DNA of 5,769 bases from the NCBI GenBank assembly GCA_011051075.1, contig DREN01000333.1, forward strand, positions 1-5,769, written 5' to 3'. Under the pieces are notes generated by a model. It did no database searches. It was not told the DNA's origin and was given only the letters and a program-made list of their open reading frames with translations. Origin of the DNA: Deltaproteobacteria bacterium. GTDB lineage: Bacteria > Desulfobacterota > DSM-4660 > Desulfatiglandales > Desulfatiglandaceae. The position numbers and the translations under genes are program-made. Shown here piece by piece: positions 1-4,980 of this stretch. The number at the start of each line of letters is the position of its first letter. Within the stretch, counting starts at the first letter, position 1.

Positions 1-982
1 CCTTATCTTCTTCTTTGAGGATTTCGAAGTCTCCTTCGGGAAGTTCTATGCCTATTAACTGCTTTATCTTGTCGGTTTCTGGTTGGCTATCTTTTTTCTT
101 TAATCCGTCTTGCCAGAGGGAATGGTAAAGTCCTCTGGGGCCATGCCAGGTGCAACGTTGGCTTCCAGCGACATCAGCTAAGAAATCGTCAAGCCCTGGC
201 TCTCCGTCATAAATAAAGGGGATACTATAGGGTTCAGCTTCTTTAATACGTTCTTTGATATTACGCTCTATTTCCGGCCAGGTGGTATTGGTAAAGGAAC
301 CGAGGGGCTCGACTCGGCCTGCTTTGGTAATCCCGATAACGGCTCTGAGCTCTCCTTTACGACCTTCTTGCTGTTTGACCCCTGTGCCATCGGCCATTAT
401 GGCTGATAAGTCTTCTACGGATACAGGCCCTTGAAAAGTATCGTCAATATCACTGCCAATAACTATATTATGGATACCGCCTAACGATATGTCGATGGAC
501 CTTCCATCAATTAGCCTTCTATAATTGGTATCAATGACTGATTCGATCACCTCATGCTCAAAATTAGTTTCCCTACGGGCATAACGGCCTACTTTCAAGG
601 CGCTTAATAGAGGGGAATAAAATGCACCACAATTGCAGCATTCTGCCCTTCTTAGAGGTAAATCTAATTTGCCAAATACCGTGGAAATTCGTCGGGGATT
701 ACTACGGTAACCCCTTTTACGTATTTTACGACCACGACAAAATCGGTCTTCAGGACTACCCTTCCTGACATGCCGCCCCAGTCCTTTTCTCGCTTTGCTG
801 GGGTAAATCTTTGTCTGGCTTAAACGCTCTGAAATGAGATCATCATAACCCCTCAGAATTTGCTCCAATATCTTGAGCATCAGAGGGTCTCTAAGTTCTT
901 TTAACTCATAGACGATTTCGTTAAGATTCGCTTTACCTGTTGCAAGATTAAACCGAAGTGTTATATGTATTTCTTGTTCCAT
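1..982 (-). CDS. ISH6-like DDE transposase, N-terminal 327 residues, cut by the window's left edge
   Basis: A continuous minus-strand reading frame starts at the ATG at 980-982 and stays open to base 2, so the 3' end is outside the window. The protein would cut and join the ends of its own insertion sequence. Visible parts are: an N-terminal region without a clear motif; a basic segment with C82 and an ECCNCG cluster (C115, C116, C118) that may bind metal; a helix-turn-helix-like stretch around 155-176; then a DDE core with candidate acidic residues D198 (ADGTG) and D259 (IYDGEPG), followed by C277-T-W-H280 and LWQDG at 289-293. The order and the ADGT / DGEPG / LWQDG blocks resemble ISH6-family transposases as I remember them (about 450 residues), so roughly 120 residues including the final Glu would lie off-window. 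An ISLre2 (UPF0236) relative is the main alternative. An AGGAG at 995-999 is the likely ribosome binding site, with a rather long 12-base spacer. The gene is visibly less GC-rich than the operon to the right, as expected for an acquired element. Confidence 0.82.
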   Translation of the reverse strand, partial: MEQEIHITLRFNLATGKANLNEIVYELKELRDPLMLKILEQILRGYDDLISERLSQTKIYPSKARKGLGRHVRKGSPEDRFCRGRKIRKRGYRSNPRRISTVFGKLDLPLRRAECCNCGAFYSPLLSALKVGRYARRETNFEHEVIESVIDTNYRRLIDGRSIDISLGGIHNIVIGSDIDDTFQGPVSVEDLSAIMADGTGVKQQEGRKGELRAVIGITKAGRVEPLGSFTNTTWPEIERNIKERIKEAEPYSIPFIYDGEPGLDDFLADVAGSQRCTWHGPRGLYHSLWQDGLKKKDSQPETDKIKQLIGIELPEGDFEILKEEDK

Positions 983-1039
983 CACGGTCTCTTTCTCCTG
1001 GTTTTTGTTGGTGAACTCTAACCATAGAAAGAGATCGTG
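983..1039 (-). promoter_or_regulatory. Inverted repeat masking the transposase ribosome binding site
   Basis: The arms at 1026-1039 and 983-996 are complementary at 13 of 14 positions, with one mismatch. The inner arm fills the gap between the AGGAG and the ATG and covers part of the AGGAG itself. A short TGG/CCA match beyond a small internal loop could extend the stem. The outer arm lies between the -35 and -10 hexamers of the likely transposase promoter, so only RNA entering from outside the element could form the stem. Known insertion sequences such as IS10 and IS50 use this arrangement to prevent activation by read-through. Its function here is inferred. Confidence 0.55.
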
Positions 1040-1049
1040 TTTTAATCAA
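1021..1049 (-). promoter_or_regulatory. Likely transposase promoter
   Basis: On the minus strand TTGATT (1044-1049) and TATGGT (1021-1026) are separated by exactly 17 bases, a reasonable sigma-70 pair inside the element. Transcription would begin near 1014, about 30 bases before the transposase ATG. Hexamer matches are imperfect, and no start-site data can be read from sequence. Confidence 0.45.
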
Positions 1050-1123
1050 GTTTGAAACCATGTACACACTTTTGAACGTTACCAATTGCTGAAGTCTAAC
1101 CGCACAGCTCGAAAAATTTCACC

Positions 1124-1152
1124 TTGCATATTTGTTGCCAAGATGATAGAAT
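1124..1152 (+). promoter_or_regulatory. Possible promoter for the HNH endonuclease gene
   Basis: TTGCAT (1124-1129) and TAGAAT (1147-1152) are spaced by 17 bases, just outside the inferred end of the insertion sequence. Transcription from here would give a leader of about 140 bases before the ATG at 1298. The leader includes a small perfect hairpin at 1187-1202 (ACCATC, loop TGAT, GATGGT). I recognise no riboswitch in it, and nothing else in 1084-1297 can be supported. Confidence 0.35.
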
Positions 1153-1297
1153 AAAAAATGTTTTTGTCTCGCGGATAAACCTTGATACCATCTGATGATG
1201 GTCGCTTGTCCGGACTGAGCCCTGTCCCTGTTGTGAGATCGGGGAATCAAGGATCGCGAATTAACCCACCCTCTGAAATCTTACGAAGCCGTCTGGT

Positions 1298-1822
1298 ATG
1301 GAACAGGTCCTCCTTTTGAACTTAACCTACGAACCGTTGAGGATCATCAACTGGAAGAAGGCCGTAACCCTCCTCATGCTGGGCAAGGTGGAGGTGCTTG
1401 AAGAGTACGGGAGGGATATACGTTCGGTGAGCTTCACCATCAAACTCCCCTCTGTTGTCCGTCTGCTCATGATGGTGAAAAGGCCCAAGACCCAGATCAG
1501 GTTCTCAAGGCAGAACATCTATGCCAGGGACAAATATAGTTGCCAGTACTGCGGCCGCAAGTTCCCGGTGGAGGACCTGAGCTACGATCACGTAATTCCC
1601 AAATCACGGGGAGGGAAGACCCTCTGGACCAATATCGTCACCTGCTGCATGGGGTGTAACAGAAAAAAGGGGGGCCGCACCCCCAGGGAGGCCGGGATGA
1701 AACTTATCCGAAGGCCCGCCAAACCCCAATGGCTCCCAGCCCTGAGGATTACCATCGGCTTCAACCAGGTCCCCACCTCGTGGAGGGATTACCTGTACTG
1801 GAACGTGGAACTGGTTGAATAG
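1298..1822 (+). CDS. HNH endonuclease family protein
   Basis: This is a 174-residue McrA/HNH-type (COG1403-like) protein, a metal-dependent DNA nuclease fold. The N-terminal third (1-70) matches the usual stand-alone bacterial version, beginning with the NLTYEPLRI block at 8-16. The HNH/zinc domain follows: C82-x-x-C85, D97-H98 with VIPKSRGG behind it, W110-x-N112, C117-x-x-C120 and N121. The four cysteines would hold a structural zinc, and H98 would be the catalytic base with N112 and N121 completing the motif. The length and the conserved tail (KLIRRPAKPQWLP) look intact. The ATG is the only start available: an in-frame TGA lies at 1274-1276 with no other start codon between. No strong ribosome binding site is visible. 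Cellular role and target are unknown for this common family. It stands alone, next to the insertion sequence and convergent with the HIT gene, so a link to the operon on the other strand is not indicated. Confidence 0.9.
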   Translation: MEQVLLLNLTYEPLRIINWKKAVTLLMLGKVEVLEEYGRDIRSVSFTIKLPSVVRLLMMVKRPKTQIRFSRQNIYARDKYSCQYCGRKFPVEDLSYDHVIPKSRGGKTLWTNIVTCCMGCNRKKGGRTPREAGMKLIRRPAKPQWLPALRITIGFNQVPTSWRDYLYWNVELVE

Positions 1823-1853
1823 AAACGGCCGGTTCACCTGTGTGTGCCAGGCC

Positions 1854-2273
1854 TCAGCCTACGGCCGCAGCGATCCTCCGGGCGGTTTCTTTTACCGCCT
1901 CCATATCCCCTTCCCTGATCTCCCAGGTAGCCACGGGAAGCTCAGGATCACCCTCCATCCTGGGGACCAGGTGAAGGTGGTAGTGGAGGACCACCTGGTT
2001 GGCGCCCGGGCCGTTTAGCTGGACGCAGGCCACACCGGTCGGCTTCAACACCTCCCTGATGGCCCTGATGATCTTTATCGATGCCAGGTGAACCGCGGAG
2101 AGATCGTCTTCAGGGATCTCCCACAGGTCCCGGGAGTGTCTCTTGGGGATAATCAGGGTGTGGCCGGTGGAGATGGGGTTTATGTCTGCAAAGGCAAATA
2201 CCTTTTCATCTTCATACACCCTGAAGCTGGGGATATCTCCCCTGACGATCTTGCAGAATATACAATCTTCCAT
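1854..2273 (-). CDS. HIT-family nucleotide hydrolase/transferase
   Basis: This 139-residue protein is a histidine-triad (HINT/Fhit superfamily) enzyme. Members hydrolyse nucleoside phosphoramidates, adenylyl conjugates or dinucleoside polyphosphates through a nucleotidyl-histidine intermediate. The N-terminal C4-x-x-C7 with K8-I9 is typical of HIT proteins that bind zinc together with downstream histidines such as H46. The block around 38-45 (HTLIIPKR) and the triad H97-Y-H99-L-H101-L-V103 followed by PR are clear; H99 is the expected nucleophile. The segment QLNGPGANQVV (85-95) corresponds to the conserved N-x-G-x-x-x-x-Q-V region. No signal peptide or membrane segment is seen, so it should be cytosolic. 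A strong GGAGGA ribosome binding site lies 8 bases before the ATG. It is the last gene of the minus-strand run, 115 bases after the small unknown gene, and may be co-transcribed. The exact substrate cannot be read from sequence. Confidence 0.93.
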   Translation of the reverse strand: MEDCIFCKIVRGDIPSFRVYEDEKVFAFADINPISTGHTLIIPKRHSRDLWEIPEDDLSAVHLASIKIIRAIREVLKPTGVACVQLNGPGANQVVLHYHLHLVPRMEGDPELPVATWEIREGDMEAVKETARRIAAAVG

Positions 2274-2388
2274 GCCGGATTCCTCCTTTCAGCGAAGCCT
2301 TCTGATAGATGCCCGTCCCCTCCCCTTTTCCGGCGAGGGCTGATGGCGCGCCTGCCGCTGACGCGCCCTCTCCCGATCCTGTCCAGGA
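2274..2388. other. Intergenic gap with short inverted repeats
   Basis: Between the small unknown gene and the HIT gene are two short inverted repeats: GGCGCG/CGCGCC at 2345-2350 and 2362-2367, and a 7-base repeat GATCCTG/CAGGATC at 2375-2390 that overlaps the upstream stop codon. Neither is followed by a T-run on the minus strand, so a classical terminator is not supported and read-through into the HIT gene is plausible. The remaining bases hold nothing I recognise apart from the HIT ribosome binding site near 2282-2287. Confidence 0.4.
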
Positions 2389-2691
2389 TCATCCTGTATG
2401 CGCCCCTATTATACCCTCTATCAGGGATCTCTTCTCCCCGGGAATCCCCGATCTCCTGATGTTCATGGCCCTCATCACGTCGTAGGTGCCGTCCTCAAAG
2501 AGCACAGGGACCTGGGTGGTGTAGTCTGGATTATGACAGCACCCGGGGGCAAAGTAATGGCCGGGCCTTCTTCCCTCCTTCAGACGCTTTCTGATCTGTG
2601 CAAAGACCTCCGGAGAAATTACCATTCCGGCCTGACCAGTAAAGGTGGCAACCGTTTCGCCCGCCTCAAACAGCGCCTTTTTTCTTTCCAT
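2389..2691 (-). CDS. Unrecognised small protein with a GHYFAPGCCHNPDY segment
   Basis: This is a 100-residue soluble-looking protein of unknown function. The start is the ATG at 2689-2691 because an excellent AAGGAGG lies a few bases upstream. A GTG start 12 codons earlier (2727) has no such site. The N-terminal half is basic and probably helical (MERKKALFEAGE, then PEVFAQIRKRLKEGRRP at 27-43). The striking part is residues 44-79: G44-H-Y-F-A-P-G, then C51-C52-H53-N-P-D-Y, then VPVLFEDGTYDVMRAMNI. The adjacent cysteines and histidine could bind metal or take part in redox chemistry, but I know no family to support that. No signal peptide or membrane segment is seen. It lies 47 bases after the AmgK-like gene and before the HIT gene, so it is probably in the same transcript. 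I have an impression of similar hypothetical proteins in deltaproteobacteria but cannot verify it. Confidence 0.75.
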   Translation of the reverse strand: MERKKALFEAGETVATFTGQAGMVISPEVFAQIRKRLKEGRRPGHYFAPGCCHNPDYTTQVPVLFEDGTYDVMRAMNIRRSGIPGEKRSLIEGIIGAHTG

Positions 2692-2738
2692 TGGTCCTCC
2701 TTTGGGCCTACGGGGGTCAAATACCACAGGGTAGAATA

Positions 2739-3785
2739 TTATCCCCCCTGCCTTGCCATGTCGAGGATTTTTTCGCTGCGTCTCAAATCCCTCACCAGAT
2801 CCCTCAAGGGTGAGAGCGGATCATCTTCAATCAGGTGGAGCAGGTCGTCGAGGGTCTCAAGGGCCGTGGGGATGTACGCCTCGAAATGGGCCTTGTTCAT
2901 GACCACGGTGAGAAAGGAAAAGGCCCCGAGAATCTGAAGGTTCCGCTGGATCGCCAGATAGGGAAAACAGCGCTCAAAGGGCCCTGCCCATGCAGGGTCA
3001 TGCTCCCTGATAAGATCCAGGTATTGCCGGTATACGTGAACCCTCTGGGCCCTGCTGAGGGACGGATACGGATCGATTACCAGGGAGGCCAGATCGTAGC
3101 CCAGCGGCCCCAGGCGTCCCCCCTGCCAGTCGATTATCCCAACCCTGTCCCCGGAGAGCATGATATTTCTTGACTGAAAATCACGGTGGAGGAAAAAGGC
3201 GCTATCCGCCATGGAGGCCCCTTCCGCCAGGCGGGAAAACGCCCCCTCAAGACCCGACCAGGCCCCTTTAAGACCCAGGTATCGGCCTAAAAACGCGTCT
3301 CTGAAGTAGTGGGCCTCCTGTTTCAGCATAACTGTGCGGTCGTATCTCTCTGTCTGGCAGCACCATTTCGGATCAAAACCGGCTGCCCCCCTGATCTGCA
3401 TCCTGAAGAGATGATCGACGACCCTTTCGTAAACCGGCAGGGGATCCTTACCCGAAGACACGAACTCCTGAAGGCTCACGCGTCCCATATCCTCCATGAT
3501 GAACCAGCCCCCTTCAAGATCAAAGTGAAAGATACGGGGAAGGGGCGCCCCCCTCTGGCGAAGGTGTCTTCCGATCATGAGATAGGCGTGGTTCTCCCGC
3601 CTGATGGCCGCATCATAGGGGGGGTTGCACATGGCGATAAGGGAAAACCCCGACCCCTGGACGGTAATCCTCCAGAAAATCCGTCTCGATCCGTCGCCCT
3701 TAAGCCGGTCAAAGCCCAGGTCTTCGGCGGTCTCCCCCCTCTGTCTCAGGACTTCCAAAATTCCCTTTTTAAGGCCGGCGTTCAC
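2739..3785 (-). CDS. amgK: AmgK-like anomeric sugar kinase (aminoglycoside phosphotransferase fold)
   Basis: This 348-residue protein has the eukaryotic-like kinase fold of the APH/choline kinase superfamily. AmgK enzymes phosphorylate MurNAc (and GlcNAc) at C1 using ATP in cell-wall recycling. Visible motifs are the GDGSRRIFWRI nucleotide-loop block (30-40), the hinge MEDMG (97-101), the catalytic loop H200-R-D202-F-Q-S-R-N-I-M with D202 as base, the metal-binding I-I-D219-W-Q, and GYDLASLV (229-236). The GDGSxRxxxR and HRDFxSRN-IIDxQ forms fit the AmgK/YjbO-type (COG3178) subgroup better than antibiotic-modifying APH enzymes. Length is close to that of characterised AmgK. The start is a GTG whose last bases overlap the TGA of the upstream nucleotidyltransferase (GTGA), so the two are translationally coupled; a G-rich stretch serves as a weak binding site. 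The partner gene and divergent nagZ support the MurNAc role. A kinase for another sugar paired with a different nucleotidyltransferase remains possible. Confidence 0.82.
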   Translation of the reverse strand: MNAGLKKGILEVLRQRGETAEDLGFDRLKGDGSRRIFWRITVQGSGFSLIAMCNPPYDAAIRRENHAYLMIGRHLRQRGAPLPRIFHFDLEGGWFIMEDMGRVSLQEFVSSGKDPLPVYERVVDHLFRMQIRGAAGFDPKWCCQTERYDRTVMLKQEAHYFRDAFLGRYLGLKGAWSGLEGAFSRLAEGASMADSAFFLHRDFQSRNIMLSGDRVGIIDWQGGRLGPLGYDLASLVIDPYPSLSRAQRVHVYRQYLDLIREHDPAWAGPFERCFPYLAIQRNLQILGAFSFLTVVMNKAHFEAYIPTALETLDDLLHLIEDDPLSPLRDLVRDLRRSEKILDMARQGG

Positions 3786-4684
3786 AGGATTTCCCCCACA
3801 AGGCCCTTTCTGACCTCTCTGTGTGACATGACGATGCTGTCAACGACCTTCACCCCCTTTTTGACCCTTACCCCGTCCCAGAGAATCGATCTCTGAATCT
3901 CCACACCCTGTTCCAGGATCGTCTCCCTGCCCATGACCGCCCAGTCTCCGAATCTGACAGACCCATCTATCCGGCAGCCTGGACCTCGCATGGTCTGACT
4001 GCCCCCCAGGGCCTCCCTGTTGGCCGAGACATAACTCTCTACGGTCCCCACGTCCCGCCAGTAATGCCCCCCTGACACGTATGCCCTGATGGGCCTGCCT
4101 CGGTTGATGAGTTTCCGGTAGCAGTCGATAATAGTTGAAAACCGACCCTCGGGGATATGGGTTAGGACCTCCGGATCCACGATATGGATACCGGTAAAGG
4201 CGAGCCTGCCGGGACGGGCCTTGGCCCCGATCTCCATGATGTCCAGGTGTTCGTTTATGAGGATCTGGTTGAAGGGAGGGCAATCATGGAGGATGAGGGT
4301 GGCCAGGTTCCCCCCCCTCTCATGGGCCTCAAGGGCCCTCCCCAGGTCCATATCGGTCAGGATGTCCCCATTCATGACCACAAACGGCCCATCATCCCAG
4401 AACCCTCTTGTATTTCCTATGCCCCCGCCCGTGCCCAGGATCTCCGGTTCCACCTTCACGCCGATCTTCACCCCGAAAGATCGGCCCGTACACAGGTGGG
4501 CCACAATCTGCTCGTGATGGTGGTGGGCGTTTACCATCAGTTCGTTTATGCCGTGCCCCTTCAGGTAGCCTATGACCCTGTCGATCATGGGCCTGTTTCC
4601 CACGGGTATGAGGGCCTTGGGCCTTTCAAGGGTCAGGGGCCGGAGCCTGGTACCGAGGCCGGCCGCGAGGATCATCGCTTTCAT
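3782..4684 (-). CDS. murU: Sugar-1-phosphate nucleotidyltransferase, MurU-like with a C-terminal beta-helix
   Basis: This 300-residue protein belongs to the COG1208 nucleotidyltransferase family. MurU joins MurNAc-1-phosphate to UTP, giving UDP-MurNAc. It starts with the family signature MKAMILAAGLGTRLRPLT (G9, G11, R13), followed by RPKALIPV (K23), EILGTGGG (81-88), the metal-binding NGDI (105-108, D107), GIHIVDPE (165-172) and YWRDVGTVESY (208-218, D211). Residues from about 231 look like a left-handed beta-helix tail (IDGSVRFGDWAVMG, then ILEQGVEI and SIVMS). Characterised Pseudomonas MurU is, as I recall, only about 220 residues and lacks this tail, so substrate assignment is less certain than fold. 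The ATG at 4682-4684 gives the canonical N-terminus; an in-frame TTG seven codons earlier is possible but unneeded, although the GGAGAGG site is 12 bases from the ATG. Mannose-1-phosphate guanylyltransferase is the main alternative. The four-base overlap with the AmgK-like kinase and divergence from nagZ favour MurU. Confidence 0.82.
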   Translation of the reverse strand: MKAMILAAGLGTRLRPLTLERPKALIPVGNRPMIDRVIGYLKGHGINELMVNAHHHHEQIVAHLCTGRSFGVKIGVKVEPEILGTGGGIGNTRGFWDDGPFVVMNGDILTDMDLGRALEAHERGGNLATLILHDCPPFNQILINEHLDIMEIGAKARPGRLAFTGIHIVDPEVLTHIPEGRFSTIIDCYRKLINRGRPIRAYVSGGHYWRDVGTVESYVSANREALGGSQTMRGPGCRIDGSVRFGDWAVMGRETILEQGVEIQRSILWDGVRVKKGVKVVDSIVMSHREVRKGLVGEIL

Positions 4685-4719
4685 GGCTTGACTTTTCCTC
4701 TCCAATCTTCTCTATTCTG

Positions 4720-4746
4720 ATTATATACCATACCCAATCATGTCAA
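4720..4746 (-). promoter_or_regulatory. Likely promoter of the murU-amgK operon
   Basis: On the minus strand TTGACA (4741-4746) and TATAAT (4720-4725) are both perfect consensus hexamers, but their spacing is 15 bases, shorter than the usual 17. Transcription would begin near 4713, giving a leader of about 30 bases. The -35 hexamer abuts one copy of the 11-base direct repeat ACACCTATTCC. The short spacing may reduce strength or indicate a regulator. Confidence 0.55.
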
Positions 4747-4756
4747 CACCTATTCC
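4746..4756 (+). repeat. Direct repeat ACACCTATTCC, copy 1
   Basis: This 11-base word is identical to the one at 4950-4960, 204 bases away. It touches the -35 region of the murU promoter. The two copies bracket the CGCAAAG-rich inverted repeat. Confidence 0.6.
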
Positions 4757-4819
4757 AGGGAAAGGTCAAAGTCGACGCGAATGTCCTGATATAACGCAAG
4801 TTGAAGAGAAGGTAATCTC

Positions 4820-4884
4820 ACGCAAAGGCGCGAAGTCGCTAAGCTTTCCCTTTTTTCTTTGCGTGCTTTGCGGCTTTGCGCTAA
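4820..4884. repeat. Imperfect inverted cluster of CGCAAAG-type units
   Basis: The left arm has three roughly 8-base units (CGCAAAGG, CGCGAAGT, CGCTAAG, 4821-4843). The right arm has three units on the opposite strand (CTTTGCGTG, CTTTGCGG, CTTTGCGC, about 4857-4881). The arms can pair imperfectly around a pyrimidine-rich centre (4846-4860). Repeats of this CGCAAAG style are, from memory, common between genes in many proteobacterial and environmental genomes; their function is not established. Confidence 0.6.
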
Positions 4885-4887
4885 AAT
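4859..4887 (+). promoter_or_regulatory. Possible nagZ promoter within the repeat
   Basis: TTGCGT (4859-4864) and TAAAAT (4882-4887) have a 17-base spacer and point toward nagZ, giving a leader near 85 bases. The -10 sits in the perfect 12-base palindrome CTAAAATTTTAG (4881-4892), a possible operator. No better promoter was found in 4685-4980, but both hexamers are imperfect. Confidence 0.3.
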
Positions 4888-4949
4888 TTTAGAAGGCCCC
4901 TACACCAACATGATTTCAACCTGTTATCAGCAAGCATGACGGTGCCCTG

Positions 4950-4960
4950 ACACCTATTCC
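4950..4960 (+). repeat. Direct repeat ACACCTATTCC, copy 2
   Basis: This is the second exact copy of the 11-base word, 20 bases before the nagZ start codon. It begins with the final base of the TGA (4948-4950) that closes the nagZ frame upstream. Confidence 0.6.
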
Positions 4961-4980
4961 GGAGCGGAGAAGAAGGTCAG

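Larger units (their letters stand above)
1..1083 (-). mobile_element. Insertion sequence, right (upstream) end; other end off-window
   Basis: The element is defined by the transposase gene plus about 100 bases of upstream sequence. Read on the minus strand, the stretch from 1083 inward begins GGTAACGTTC and continues through AAAAGTGTGTACA. A terminal inverted repeat beginning GGT is what I recall for ISH6-type elements, so the outer boundary is placed at 1083. The opposite end is not in the window, so the terminal repeat and the expected target duplication (which would begin AATTGCTG at 1084) cannot be confirmed. The transposase itself is well supported; the exact boundary is inference. Confidence 0.55.

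Noticed and set aside
1823..1853. Bidirectional terminator between the HNH and HIT genes
   Set aside because: Only weak 4-base stems (CCTG/CAGG) and a CGGCCG core are present, without T-runs.
1815..2018. Plus-strand frame overlapping the HNH stop
   Set aside because: It lies antisense to the HIT gene, and its translation has no domain.
2375..2390. GATCCTG/CAGGATC inverted repeat as a terminator
   Set aside because: The loop would be only two bases and no T-run follows on either strand.
2739..3785. Aminoglycoside resistance gene
   Set aside because: The kinase fold is shared, but the GDGSRRIF and HRDFQSRN forms and the coupled nucleotidyltransferase point to a sugar kinase.
2398..3896. Several plus-strand open frames (2398-2937, 2835-3173, 3309-3896)
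   Set aside because: All are antisense to the kinase and small-protein genes, with low-complexity Pro/Gly/Arg-rich translations typical of shadow frames.
4184..4720. Plus-strand open frame of 178 codons across murU
   Set aside because: It is antisense to an unmistakable nucleotidyltransferase and shows no motif.
4846..4860. Pyrimidine run as an intrinsic terminator
   Set aside because: The preceding stem (GCGA/TCGC) is very short and no gene reads into it from the left on that strand; it is better explained as the centre of the repeat cluster.
4820..4884. CRISPR array
   Set aside because: The units are 8-10 bases, adjacent and in opposite orientations, with no spacers and no cas genes.
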